Shown piece after piece: positions 1 through 11,866 of a stretch of DNA of 64,000 nt. Position 1 is the first letter of the stretch. Every line of letters begins with the position of its first letter. The stretch comes from Taxawa tesnikishii (nom. ined.) (taxonomy: Eukaryota > Ascomycota > Dothideomycetes > Dothideales). The notes beneath the pieces were generated by a model. The model worked only from the letters and a program-made list of their open reading frames with translations. It was not told the origin of the DNA and searched no databases. The stretch is from contig JAPDRO010000017.1 of assembly GCA_030247885.1 (NCBI GenBank), positions 310,001-374,000 of the forward strand, in the 5' to 3' direction. Both the position numbers and the translations under genes were made by a program.

Positions 1-491
1 GGGCAGAAGGATCAGCCGTGCTTGCATGTACATCGGTTTTATGCAATGAGCACAACGATCCTACGTTTTCTCTTCTGGCGGATTAAAAACGAGTATGAGC
101 GTAATCGTATCGGATAACCTTGTGACAGTGTCTCCTCTTCGTCATCAGAATGTGAACTGTTCTCATCTGTTTCTTTACTACTTTCACCGTCGTCACGCCC
201 TCGTTTTCCTCGTACTACCGATTTACATCACCAACCTTTCATCTCCACTTACTCAACTCTCACTTCATATTCCCACTTTCTCTTGACCACCTTTCACACT
301 CCACACAGCAGATTTGCCTAATTAAGTCTCCCGAAATTAGTCATCAAAAGCCTGCCCGCGGCTTGTCACAATCCTCTGTATCACCTCCTCTAGTCTCAAC
401 AGTCCCTAATCACTTGCTACAACCGACACGGCACCCTCTCCCTGAGAACCAGGTCACACTCCCACCGCTCCGGTATCTCCTAGTATAGTCG

Positions 492-1242
492 ATGAGCAAG
501 AACGATCTCATCAGAATGACTTGTCGTTCTCAAAGCGGGTCCGGTCCATACAAGGATTGCCCGGGCGTGGTCAAAGACTCTACCCGAACACCATGCATGT
601 GTGGAGACGTACGCGGAGAACAACACCATCAAAGCAGTGCATCCTCTGTTGTTGTGATCAGAAGTAAGTCAATCTCTCTAGTAAGCAAGATGAAAGTGTT
701 CCTGCTGTTTCCCGAAATGGGGGATTTCATCCCGAGACCAGCTGCCGGCGGGATTGGTGGCGAAACATTTCCCGATCAACGGCCTTCTACACGATGTATC
801 GGATTCGCTGTTCTCCGCTGCCAGGTGTACAATGGCCTCGGGATAGAGGCGTGTCCAAGGCCCTGCTCCAGATCGTCTGTCTTGCTTCGATACCGTGGCG
901 GTCTTCTCTATCGCTGTCACACGGAAAGTCAGTCAGAAGACAAGTGTCGCGTGATGAGATCCGCTCGCCCTGGAGACGCGCTCGGCGTTGCTGACAGGCT
1001 ACAGTTCGCTGCAAGAACACTCACTCTCTTCGAGCTCCCTGGTCACGGAGTCCATACTAGGCTTGTACAAGATCCATCACAGACGCCGAGTCCACCAATC
1101 GGACCCAGATCAGGTCTTGAAACTGCGCCGTGCCTCCGCAAGCAATCGTGCAGTGACGCTAAACGAGTCTGTCTTCGCAGCCCGATCCTCGGTGGATATA
1201 ATCAGGGAGTTACACCTTGATGTCCGACACATCAACGAATAA
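492..1242 (+). CDS. doubtful ORF region, possible decayed or mis-sequenced gene
   Basis: An open frame of 242 codons (492-1220) follows a CT-rich leader. Its composition (many Arg, Ser, Cys, Pro) is not convincing. A second frame at 988-1242 reads more like protein towards its end (LKLRRASASNRAVTLNE, then a C-terminus RHINE). A strong donor-like GTAAGT lies near 665, so a spliced gene is possible. No domain is recognisable and I assign no function. It could equally be chance ORFs in GC-rich DNA. Confidence 0.15.
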
Positions 1243-1748
1243 AAACACTGCTTACGGTTTCAATTAAACGCTCTTCCCTCTCGAGGCCCGTGTGCACAAG
1301 AGATGCTGATGCTGTCATGAACAGATACGAAGAGTTGCACTCTAGCAGTGGCCTTCGCCGGAAGGGGGTTTTTTAGCACAATAGAGAAATTAAGTTTAGG
1401 TTCGTTTTATCTGATTTTCCTTTCCTCCGCTAGGTCCTCCTGCGAGTTCTCGATCTCTCCATTAGACGTTTTTTTTCTTTCTTTTTTGCAAATTGGCCCT
1501 GATAGGAAATGTTCCAGCTGTCCCTCCTCTTGCGTTCCACAATCAAGTCCTCCGTCAAGGGCAAGAATACCTCAGTATTTTCCTCCTCTTGCATTTGTCC
1601 GCGGCTGCTCCGTACTTTTCCCTTGGACCGCTTGAAGCTTCCTCCTGTATGCTAAACGTTTGTACCTCTGCTCAGGTTTCCGAAGAAATCCTCTGCCCTT
1701 GCTACGATCGGCTGTTCGATCGTGGGTGAATGAAGCAGACCCGACCGG

Positions 1749-2520
1749 TCACAACAGGAGCAACGGCTTGCTCCGGTTGTTACTGTTGACTGCGATGGAG
1801 CGGCGGAAACAATCGCCGACGAAGCCACTTCCTCGTGCTGGCTCTCTGTACTGTTTGTGTTCCCGAAAAGCTGGCTTCCTGGCCTGGCTTATGCTGTCGC
1901 TCCGCCGAAGCCGAAAAAGGGAGCGACTATTCTGCTCTTGATACGGAACGTAGACACGCTTCCGAATGGACCCCGGTCTGGATCCGGTTGTCGGGCTTGC
2001 TCCAACCGAAGACACCGCCAGTTTCTTGAGCTCGCATGGCTGGGGGTTCTGTAGCCGCTGAAGGGTCCGCTTCCCCGTGTTCGTGTTGCCGTTACTTTCT
2101 GCTCCATTCTGCCCCATTCTGCCAGTAACGACATCCCATCGGGCACTGTGAGTGATCTCAGAAGCAAAAAGCGCATACAGCAGGACACTGTGGGCTCTGC
2201 TCGACTGCGGCCTTTGTTGTGTCAGTCGCAAGTAGAAGTAATCAACATCACAACGGATTAACTTACTGTCGTGTTCGCGGATTAGCTGACTGCTGCCTTT
2301 TGACGTCCCTTGCTTGACGCCATCAAACATCTCTTTCAGTTTCCGGCATCGGCTGCTCTTTGACGCGTTGAGCGACTTGGTCGGCGAATTGCTGGATCTC
2401 TGCTTCGGTCCATGGCTCCCGCCTTGAGGGTGATGGTATCCTGCGCAGAGCTAGGCATAGTCTGCAAGTTTGTTAGAGATTGATGGAGGCTCTTGACCTC
2501 CTTCTCTAATACGAAAGGTA
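1749..2520 (-). other. possible spliced minus-strand transcript with a short coding frame
   Basis: On the minus strand a branch-like CTAAC and CAG acceptor (about 2475-2462) precede an ATG near 2459 (MPSSAQDTITLKAG). Shortly after, in another frame, comes a protein-like run (EPWTEAEIQQFADQVAQRV) that stops near 2331. Further on, a GTAAGT...CTGAC...CAG unit of about 62 bp looks like a typical fungal intron. The pieces do not form one clean frame. It may be a very small gene of about 45 residues with a frame change, or a non-coding RNA. Confidence 0.2.
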
Positions 2521-2654
2521 TCGGATACGAACGGTTTTTGTAAAAGGAGGTTCGAGCGGGGGCGAGACGGCGTGGTCTGAGGCGGGAGAGAGGCTTGAGA
2601 GATGTGAAGGTAAGGCGTAGGTGAGGGGTTGACAAGGAGTAGATGAGACGTAGA

Positions 2655-2747
2655 CAGAGCTGCCAATAGATAGATGTCCGGCCGAGTCGAGCTCTTATCA
2701 TGTGACGATGCTGAGATTCGAGTAGACTCGATCTATTGGCAGCTCTG
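2655..2747. repeat. 17-bp perfect inverted repeat
   Basis: CAGAGCTGCCAATAGAT at 2655-2671 is repeated in exact inverted form at 2731-2747, with 59 bp between the arms. It lies in non-coding DNA upstream of the possible minus-strand transcript. It could form a hairpin in RNA or mark the remnant of a small inverted-repeat element. Confidence 0.7.
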
Positions 2748-3663
2748 GATGTAGGTGAGAAGTGGGTAAGAATAGAAAAGGAAGAGCAACACAGCCTGCG
2801 AAGATGAACACTTATATATCTAGGCAGCAGCGTGTAAAAGGTCTGTAATGTCTCAAGAGAGAGAGGAAATTTTTCTGGACAGCCCAAAGCTTGGTCTTCC
2901 ACGGACAGACAACAGACGACCCATCAGGCAGGACGCTTGTCGACAGCGTAAGTTAAGAGAGTTTGTGCAACTCGCTAGCACTACACTGTGCAACCCATTT
3001 CTAGAGGCTTTGACGCCTATTCCGTCCGCGGAATCGCTACCGTAAGCACGAGGGAGCTAGATGCTAACTCTGCTTATACAGCTGCCGCCAGGGACTAATG
3101 GTAAGTACGATATATCTAGGCTCCGTATATCGTTGCGGGTGTGCGAAGGAGCTGGCGATGGGGTTGCGTTACGACAGCGGTCAGTCATCCGTTCGAACTA
3201 ACTGTTTGAGAATACTGAGCACTGAGCGTGGTTGTGCTTGCTCGCCATGCCTAGTCGGAAGGGCGCGCATTTGATCCGTTTCAGCAGATAATCCATGCTG
3301 CTAGAGCTGGCATCCGGTTTCTTAGTCCACCGTCCACGTGCACATAACAATCCTTCTCGATGTAGCCGAGTAGAGCGAAAAACCCGATTGAATCCAAACT
3401 CGCTCACTCGCTGGTTTGCTTGTGTGCGCTAAGCCTTGATGGCCGCTTCTCGTATTGTCCTGAACCGCAAGTACGGCCCGTCACGGCCCCAGCTTTACTT
3501 GACACATTCGAATGGCTATTCGTTCAGTAGAGAAATCTCGTTTAGCGTCATCTCAGGGGTCTACATGAAAGGTAGGAATATAGTTACAAGGGATTAAAGT
3601 CAACAACGCTCGCGTACCATCGCTCCTAAGCAAGTAAATAAGCAACACGCACGCCGGCGGCCC

Positions 3664-5648
3664 TCAGTCAATCTTGAGCGACCCGTAGATCTTGTACACG
3701 AACATCCAAGTGGCAAAGAACCCGATCGTCCCTGTTCAGCATTAGCATTGCTGGCCTCGCATCTCTAATGATGCCGAATAACGATGGACTTACCTGTCAA
3801 AACAAACCAAAGGGAACTAATCAGCAAACTGTAGCCCAAGTACAGCACGCCGCTCGTCCAGCTGGTGAAGCTCAGCGTCCGGACCCAGTAGAGCATCGCG
3901 TAAGCGAAGACGTATCCTGCACTTGCGCCGCTTGTGCAAAAGCTGCGCCATTGCCAGTGATAGTTCTCGGCACAGAGCAGGAAGTAGATCATGAGCACGG
4001 TGACGGCGGCGCTGGTAACAATCATAAGGCCGTAACAGAGGAAGAGGAAACCAAACATGTAGTAGATCTTGCTGAACCAGATGCTGTTCATGATGAAATA
4101 GAGCTCGACGAAGATAGCGCCGAAGGGGAGAACGCCGACCAGGAGCATAGACGGCAGAGGGCGCAGGTAGCCGGTTGACGGAGGAATCTGGCGCGGGATC
4201 TGGTTCGTCTTGACTGGTGATGGCGCCTCAGATGATTTGAACCCAAGCCAGGACCCTGCGACAGAGAGGGGTACGGATATGACGAACCAGATACCCACGA
4301 TGACGAGCATGGTAGTAAAGGGAACCGCTCCTGAAGATTGCCGTGCCCACACGAAGAGGTTCAGGAGGAAGAAAATGGCGAAAACAACTCCTGGTATGGC
4401 GAGGGGTGTGTAGGTGAAGTTCTGCTTCCACTTGTCGCCTTGGAAGAACTTATAGGTGCGAGCGGACGCGTAACCGCCCACGAATCCGAAAAGGGTGTAC
4501 AGCAAGACCATGACGGTAGCCAGGGAGCCGCGATTGGAGGGAGAGAGGAATCCGAGCAGCGCGAAGGCGATGGTGAAACCCGTCATCATGAAGAGTTGAG
4601 CCCCGTTTCCGACTAGGACCGACAAAAGCATAGGGTTCTTTGGAGGCCTGAAGACATCGCCATGCACGAGCTTCCATCCAGAGTCCTCTTGCACGGTATC
4701 TTCCAAACTGGTTCCGCCGAAATCATCCAATCCCAGCTGATCCAGACGGTTATACCTGGCAATATCCTTGCGCAACGTCCTGACAAGGATGGTCGACACC
4801 ATTCCAATCAAGAACACAACAATGACCGCTGAGTTGACCAGTGAAAACCAGTGAATCTTCGGATCGTAAACGTGCAGGTACTTGTCCCAACGCGTTGCAA
4901 ACGACGTCTTGGAAGGCCGCCAGTAGATACTGTAGGTGAAGAGGACGTCCGTGTTGTCCTTCTCCGAGAGCACCACAGGCACGCTGGTGGTTCCGCATTC
5001 TGCCTTCCCATCCACAACCTTCGAATCCTTGATCGAAACTGGCTCAACCAGTATTCCCACGACCCTGTACGTGTCCTTACTCGCCTGATGGTATTCGACT
5101 AGAATATCGTAGTGATTGTTCAGCCTGGGTACGTCATCCTTGACTTCTCCGAGCGCAAAGCCAGGGCTGTAGAATTCCGTGTTGGTATTGGGGTCGAATT
5201 GCAGCTGACCGGCAGGAAGTCCATCGACGAGCCAATTGAGGTTGTAATTCTGGTATATCCTCCGGTTCGTGAACTTTGCGTCTCTTGGCTCGAAAGTCTG
5301 TTGTCCGCACACAGCCTTGCACGTTTCATTCTTTCCCATGAACAGCTCAAACGGAGATGTCTGAATCCGGTCGCCAAACAGTATGCTTCCCAACGACTCC
5401 GAGACGTATTTCGGTCCGCCCTCCGGAGGACAGAAGTGGAAGGCATGGTGGTAGTAGTCGAATGAGAAGACTGATCGGACCTGCGTGTCTGATTGCGACT
5501 GCTCTGGCGTGAGGGAGTTGACCAAAAGCGGGACCCTGTCGCCGATCTTGTAGTTTGTAGGCGCAACACCGGGGAGATAGAAGGACAGTGTCGGAGACGG
5601 GAGGAGCAAGAGGACCGAGAGAGGGAGGGAGAGACCGTGTAAGCGCAT
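3664..5648 (-). CDS. TM9 superfamily (nonaspanin) endomembrane protein, EMP70-like
   Basis: The product is 640 aa from two exons (5648-3794, 3731-3664) with one 62-bp intron (GTAAGT...AACAG). The N-terminus MRLHGLSLPLSVLLLLP is a signal peptide. It is followed by a lumenal domain of about 270 residues with paired cysteines, then about nine hydrophobic segments (first near residue 275, the rest from about 345 to the end). The final exon restores the family C-terminus, ending KIYGSLKID. This type of tail is known to sort TM9 proteins in the Golgi and endosomes. Yeast Emp70/Tmn relatives act in endosome-Golgi trafficking, adhesion and metal homeostasis. Length and topology match TM9SF2/4-type proteins. 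Without the last exon the ORF would end in an unrelated tail, so the intron is well supported. Which TM9 paralogue it represents is less certain. Confidence 0.93.
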
Positions 5649-6192
5649 TGCGGTGATGGCGGGCGTCCTATAACATGGAGGTAGCGCCGGAATAGATTGC
5701 CTGTAAGGTTGGAATTTCTAGGCCTTGTCGGTGAGTCGCTTGACAGGCACTCGCAGCAACGTGAAGCTGGATCCGATAGAGTCCAAGGTGTATTGTGTTT
5801 CCCAATGTATCGTGGGTTTCAGTCTATCGGTGATGCACAACGCACAAGTAGTTGATCAGGGGAATCTTGGGAAGCTGGACAGATCCGAGCTCCGTCAGCC
5901 GCGCATGCCATGCATGTGACATCAAAGTGCAACGGACAAAGAGATATCACACAACAGCAAGCACCACACGAAAGCTTTGAAGACATTTCCGAATGCAGCT
6001 CAGATACCAGTGCTATCGTCAGGTTCGCCATGATTCATCAGGTCTCAGGGTGGCCCTTGGCCCCATCCGTCAGTGTACAACCCCCCCCCCCCTAACGCCT
6101 GCAGTATCTCCATGAATGCCTAGGGGAATCGAACGCAAATGCAAATGACCGCACAACGAGAGTAGCTCTCGCAGCCAGCTCGCTTGGTCGCA
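5649..6192. other. intergenic region
   Basis: This stretch holds the upstream flank of the TM9 gene and the downstream flank of the calcium-sensor gene, both on the minus strand. A run of 12 C residues lies near 6080-6092. I see no coding frame. Confidence 0.6.
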
Positions 6193-7340
6193 TCAAACAA
6201 GCCCATCGTAGAGTGAGAGCGCCGAGACAATCGTCTCGTCCCGCTGAGAACCCTCCTTGAACTCCTGCAAATCCAGACTGCCGTTCTCGTCTTTGTCCAT
6301 CATGCGGAAGATCTTGCGCACGCGTTTCTCCGGAGTGTCTTCGTCCTCGGGAAGCTTGACCATGGAGCCAACCTGATCGCGAATGTTAGCACGCTTCGTG
6401 CATGTGATTTGGCAGCAATTGCGCTCACCATTTTGTATATCGCTTCAACAATCTGCAACATCTCGTCGAAGCTGATCTTGCCGTCGCCGTCGATGTCGTA
6501 CAGCTGGAACGCCCAAGCCAACTTGTCCTCCGTCTTGCCCCTACTAGTGACGCTGAGCGCGCAGATGAATTCTTTGAAGTCGATGAATCCCGATTTGTCC
6601 GCATCGAAGACTTTGAAGACATAATCTGCGAAAGACGACGGATCTCCGAACGGGAAGAACTGCTTGTATATCCTTTGGAACTCTTCTTTTGACAGCATGC
6701 CGGACGGACAATCCTTCAGGAAGCCTGCAGTGAGAGTGATCAATATCCGGCATTTTGCATTCCGCGCAAGACAATCGCTACACACCCTTGTACCACGCCT
6801 GTAGCTCGTTGCGAGAGAAGTGTGTGGCTTTGGAGAGCTCGTTGAGCTCTTGCTGAGAGAGCTTGCTCTGACTACGCGGGTGCAGTGTCAGCGTCTCGTT
6901 ATGTATGGTAATGTGTGACACGGTGCTGAATGCTCCGAGCTCTTGCTCCAGATTGTGGACTGCTGCGCGGAAGGCTGTTTGCTTCTGTCTCTTGAAGGCG
7001 GCATAGCCGCCCGAGGTGTGCCGTGGAATGTGCTTGGGGCGCGGTCTGGCGTGGTTGATGGCGCCGGGGAGGCCGATTGCTTCGTCGATGCTAAAGTCGA
7101 CATCTATCGGACTGTGGCCTTTGAGATCGTGCTTCATGTTGACTGAGCGGTATTCGCGCCGACGGTGAGGTGGTGGGACCGGTGGTGGGATTGTTCGGTA
7201 GAATGGGCGTTGTGGTTTCCGGCAGCGGTCCAGCAGAGGTTCACGTTGAGGGCATTCATTGTCCCAGTTGGCGTTTCACGGGTACGAGCGAGTGAAGGGG
7301 GAGGGGCAGCAGGTAAGCAGGTCACTCACGACTTCCCCAT
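6193..7340 (-). CDS. ncs1: neuronal calcium sensor 1 / frequenin (Frq1) homologue
   Basis: Four exons (7340-7330, 6871-6786, 6724-6429, 6372-6193) give exactly 190 aa, the family length. The first exon encodes only MGK plus two bases and splices over a long intron (about 458 bp) to give [18 protein letters not shown]. Gly2 fits N-myristoylation. There are four EF-hand regions. Hand 1 is degenerate, as in the family; hands 2-4 carry loops [26 protein letters not shown] and [13 protein letters not shown]. Frq1/NCS-1 is a membrane-tethered Ca2+ sensor that in yeast activates the phosphatidylinositol 4-kinase Pik1 and in filamentous fungi affects Ca2+ tolerance and growth. The start was chosen because only the upstream ATG gives the myristoylation signal. 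Confidence is high. Confidence 0.95.
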
Positions 7341-8263
7341 TCTTCAGTGGTGGTTCCCCCTCTTTGTTTGTCACGGATAGCGCAATGGCCAGGCTGTAGC
7401 AGGGGTAGGGTTATGCGAGCCAGCGGAGAGCGTTTCGAGCGTTTGTCTTGGGCTCTTCTCTTGGAACCTGGACTAGAGGCGATCCGAATCGAATGGTCAG
7501 AGGGAGAAATAGGAATAACGAGCAACAAGTCGTAAGTATCAAGCTTTTTGGGGGGGGGGAAGGCATTGGATCACAACGAGGTACTCAAATGGGTTGTAGC
7601 AGTTCACTAGCGCGGGGTGTGGGCGGTGGCTGTGCATCGCCATCTGGCGCCGTTAACAGGCTTCCTATACGTTGGTTACATGAACAAAGGCTCCTTCACC
7701 CATGCTGGCACAGGAAGTGTGCGGAAAGGAAGCCCGACAGCAAAACAAGCATCTTACACGCTCTCACTCGCCCAAGACAGTCTAGGAACGCGAATGCATC
7801 CGACGAGACAGTCGCGTGAGAGCTTGGTGTAAGTGGAATGACGTAGTTGGACAAACAAAGCGTCGGGAAGCGCCGGCTGTCAGCATTCACGATTCTGTTC
7901 CAGGACGGACAATCGCTTGTGCTTGACTTACACTTCACCTGGACTAGACTTGATTTCAAGTTTACTTCAGCATCATCTAAGCTTCAATGGAACTCTCCTA
8001 GACTGTGGACTTCTGCTTCTCAGCGGCCAAGGATTGCACCGCAGATACGTAGACGGCAGACAGATGCAAAGCCTCTCTGTGTACACGAAGAACCTCGTGA
8101 AACATCTACGGACCGTTCAAGCGCGACTATAGTCAGCCTTGTAAGCGTTGAATTGGTTTTAAAACGGCGGTCTATCGCTTTTGTGTCTGCAAGCAAGCGA
8201 CTGTCTAACCAAAAACTGCCATATCACCCCAACATCACACATCACCAAGCCCCATGAAAACGT
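7341..8263. other. intergenic region
   Basis: This is promoter-side DNA of the calcium-sensor gene and the 3' flank of the siderophore transporter. A G9 run lies near 7549-7558. ORFs on both strands here are short and of random composition. Confidence 0.6.
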
Positions 8264-10172
8264 TTAGACGACACGACCCTTGACCTGTTTGAAATCCTTC
8301 ACCTTGATGTCCCTCCAGAATGCGACAGCCACCCAGGAGATGACCATGACAGCAGTGCTCGCAATGAGCATATCCTTCTGCGCATCGCCGTAAGCATGGT
8401 TGATGGCGTCACGAGTTGGACTTCCCACAGGGTACGACGTCTGGACGGTAATATCGCCGTATATGGAGGCCAGGTCAGCCTGAGCGTCTGCAGGGAGATA
8501 CGCAGCGAGTTTCTGAGGGAAGACGTTGGTCCAGATGGCAGCGGCGATGGCCAGACCGACGGCGCCGCCAATGCTGGTGAACATAGACTCGCAGGCAAGG
8601 GTGACGGCGACGTCCTGCTGTTGCACAGCCGCCATGGCGGCGATCTGTTCACAGATGACCCCGGCACCTCCGGCCACGGCAATGAAGATCTGACACATGA
8701 CGATGTATCCAATGTTGACGTCGGGCTGGCGGAAGTGGATCATAAGGCCAATACCCAAAGCGGTGACTGGGACAGCGAAGTAAAGGGCGATCCACTTGAA
8801 GCGCCCAGTGCGTCGGATGAGGTACCCAACAACGAAGGAGAACAAACAAGACCCCATCGTGTAAGTGTTTGTGATGTAGGTGGCGAACGTGACGCTCTGG
8901 TTCGTGACCACAACCAAGAAGGAGTAGAAGTAGCTGTCCCAGATGTAGAATTCGACGTAGAGACTTGCGGAGAAGACGTATGCTCCCATAACGGTCCGAT
9001 CGAGCAGAACGTTCCATGGAATGAAGGTCTTCGGGGCAAGGTGCTTCTCGTAGAAAGCGAATCCGACAATAAGAAGACCGCCCACGACGATAAAGCCGAT
9101 GAACAAGCCGGACTTGTAGCCCTTAGCCTGGTAAGCTTCCAGACTGAAGGATAAGAGGAACAAGGCAAGACCGGTCATGAAGATGAGCATTCCGAGGAGG
9201 TCGAATTCGATAGCATAGTATTTCAGGGATTGGGTCCAGGTACGGCCACTGTTGCGCTCAGGGATGAGACCAGCCTTCTTGGCCTTCCTATAGTTGTAGG
9301 TAAAGAGCGCCCATAGGGGAAAGCAGACGATAGGCTGAAGGATGGCGAATACACCGAAGCCCCATCTGAAACCCATGCCGGATAGGATGCTCTGTGCAGC
9401 CGGTCCTCCAATCCATGTCGTAACGAGATATGGCGAGGAAACGAAGGCGAGCATCAGACCACGGTTCTTGAGGTGAGACGTGTCCGCAATGAAGATAGAC
9501 ATCGTGTAGTCGATACCGTTAGCTCCAACCCAGTAGAACACCTGAGCGGCCGCGTACGTCTCCACGTTATTGCATCCCGCCTGCCGTGTGTTAGCACCGG
9601 TTCAAAGAGATGCCTGCTCTGCTACTGACCATCATGATGATTCCAACAGTCATCAAAAAGACGACGATCGCGAAACCCTGTGGCCTTCCCCACACGTCCA
9701 ATATCTTCGCAAGTGGCAGTTTGCTGAGGCCTCCAATGAGCTGTGACAAGATACTCGTAGTGGCGGTCAACGAATGGAGCTGGAAGGAGCTTGTAACGTA
9801 TGGCGTCAAGGTACTGTAGATAGACTGTTGAAGGGCGTCGATGAAGTAGATCATCAGGATGCTGAGTTCTGTCAGCACGTGCGTACCTACACGCATCCGA
9901 TACCTATTCACTTACAGGCAATACGCGAGAATCAAATCCCGCTTGCTCCACACACTAGTAATCGCCTGCATGTTCTGTACACCCGCTTGGGCATCGTCTG
10001 AGACGTGTTTGCTGTCTATATCAAGCGACGCCGCAGCAGCAGCAGCCGAGACTCCACCGTTCTTAATGACATCGGTAGGGAGGGCAGCCTCGTCGTCGAC
10101 TTTGCGAGTCTCTTCTGCGACAGGAACCACTCCACCCTTGGTGGGGTCAAAGGCGGCCTTGAGAAACTTCAT
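8264..10172 (-). CDS. siderophore-iron MFS transporter (MirB/Sit1/ARN type)
   Basis: Three exons (10172-9916, 9861-9630, 9580-8264; introns 54 and 49 bp) give 601 aa, the usual size for fungal siderophore transporters of about 14 membrane spans. The N-terminus is a hydrophilic cytosolic arm of about 80 residues. It is followed by family-like stretches such as IYFIDALQQSIYSTLTPYVT, FYWVGANGIDYTMSIFIADT and GGAGVICEQIAAMAAVQQQD. These proteins are proton symporters that import ferric-siderophore complexes at the plasma membrane or vesicles. The substrate cannot be read from sequence. An ATG 33 bp further upstream is possible, but MKFLKAAFDP is a sensible start. A GATA element of the iron-repressor type lies about 400 bp upstream. 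No siderophore synthetase is in the window. Confidence 0.92.
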
Positions 10173-11866
10173 GGTAAGGTGAACGATCCAGTAACCAAAG
10201 CACAAAGGAAAGGCTGCAAACGTATGAAGAGTCTGCTGTACTCACTGTAAAACATGACGAGCGGGACAACGCTTGGATTTAATGCCGTGGCCCTTCACGA
10301 GGTTAGCGACAAGCGCCTCAGCATCAGACGAGCATTCTTGTGGGCCGAACGAGTGTGGACCTGCAGTACCGGCGCATGGTGAGATGATTTCCACGCCTCG
10401 GCGATTCTAGAGTCGCGAACCTCGATTACATTGAGTCAGTTGGAAAGCATACCAGAGCTTGTATTGGCGGGAACATGCAGCCCTGCAACAACTGTCCAGT
10501 AACAATGATTCAAGGAGCGAAAAGGGAAGTACTATTGTAACCAGATGCAGTTAAAGCAACGGAAAGGTAGATCTTATCTGATGACATGATTGATGATAAT
10601 TCGATGATCAGATACGATAGTCAGGCCGAAGGATCAAATCGACAGGTCTTAGACCAAGCCACATGTCTATGAGGGGAAACCGCGTCGCTTCCTCGCATCG
10701 GAGCCGCCGTGGTAGCGGTGCCAAGGCGCCGATGCCGCTTTGCTGGGTGTTCAGTGCATATAAGAGTGGATCGGATGGTGTTGCGCTGGTGCATTGACTT
10801 CGCGAGGATTCGCCGAAGCATACGCAAAGGGTGGAAAAGGAAAGGGAACGGTATTGCTGGGCAGAAACAGCAGCCGATCAAGCTCGTCAAAGCAGCCTGG
10901 GCAGGCGGACAAGCGTCGTAGGGCACAACATCCGGTCGGAACGGAAAAGATTCTTACAATTTGTTGTTTGGTCTCCGCTAGCGGGCTCGGCGGGACTAGC
11001 GGAGGTTGATAACTCTGCCAAGACAACCGGGCGGATCTGATAGGTGTGCAGGTGTTCAGGTTAAGGGATGGCTTTCCCACCAATTCGAACCTGGTCCCCC
11101 TGCATAACGCTATCAATGCTATCGCGAACTAGAGGCTCGACTGTTGAGAGCCATCATGAGGCTCTGCCTTTCTCCCACCGGCACAGAGCGGTCTTGGCGG
11201 ATCAATGATGACTTCCTGCTGTAGGAGAACAACAACAGAAGAAAAGAAAGGAAGGTATACACGAACTGAACAGCACCGCTGGTGCTCGTTAGTAGGCCGT
11301 GAAGCACTCCGGCTCGAGTCGAAACGGTCATCTTTGCGATGGATGGCATGGCATACCTTGTCATCGTCAACCATATGAACCATCACACTGGCCGAGTGAG
11401 TACTCCGGTGAGCGGACTCGGTTAGCGGGTGGTAACTATGACCTGCTGTCTCCTCAAGCCATGGATGTCGCAGTAGCGACGTTGTTGCAGTTCGCTATTG
11501 TACGGACCGCTCGGCGTGGAAGTGTCAGTGGATTGAAGCTATCTTGAGCAGGTCACTGACCTGTTTGTCGTGTTTGCACCGAAGAGCTAACGAGCTGGCT
11601 CGCTAGCTCTTTAGTTCCGTTTGAAGTGAATGTTCATGTTCATGTTCATGCGCGTTAAGCTGTCTTGCGCGACCTGTACAACACCATCTACCCACCATTT
11701 CTGTCGCCCCGCCTTCTACATCCTCCGTCACCTCTATCCAGTGTCCTGTTTTCAAAGGGTGACGATTCACCAGCACTAACGTGCACAACCCATAAGGCGA
11801 TCGCTTTCTTCACCATCAGCTAGAGCGCGCAGTCATAGTGTCTAAGAGAGATCGAAAGGATTCAAC
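10173..11866. other. intergenic region, divergent promoters
   Basis: About 1.7 kb separates the siderophore transporter (minus) from the Rna15-like gene (plus). It contains the GATA element listed separately and a (TTCATG)3 stretch near 11632-11650. Several short ORFs on both strands have no protein character. I see no further gene. Confidence 0.6.
10574..10615. promoter_or_regulatory. GATA motifs of the SreA/Sre1 iron-repressor type
   Basis: TTATCTGAT at 10574-10582 is, on the minus strand, ATCAGATAA. This is an exact match to the ATCWGATAA consensus bound by fungal iron-responsive GATA repressors (SreA, Urbs1, Sre1). A second copy, ATCAGATAC at 10607-10615, differs at one base. The perfect site lies about 400 bp upstream of the siderophore transporter start and in its orientation. 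That this gene is repressed by iron through the site is inference. Confidence 0.6.

Larger units (their letters stand above)
1..3663. other. left-end region without a firm gene
   Basis: No reading frame here gives a recognisable protein. Pyrimidine-rich, promoter-like DNA lies at about 120-490. Coding-looking fragments occur in different frames at 492-1242 (plus) and 1750-2520 (minus), listed separately. The rest, about 2900-3660, shows nothing beyond the 3' flank of the TM9 gene, which ends at 3664. It may hold a decayed gene, a non-coding transcript, or a gene obscured by sequence errors. Confidence 0.5.

Noticed and set aside
8396-9154. 252-codon plus-strand ORF
   Set aside because: It is an exact antisense shadow of the siderophore transporter exon.
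11060-11110. GGTTCGAAT-like sequence on the minus strand resembling a tRNA B box
   Set aside because: The flanking bases do not form a T-arm stem, and no D-arm, anticodon arm or acceptor stem can be folded around it.
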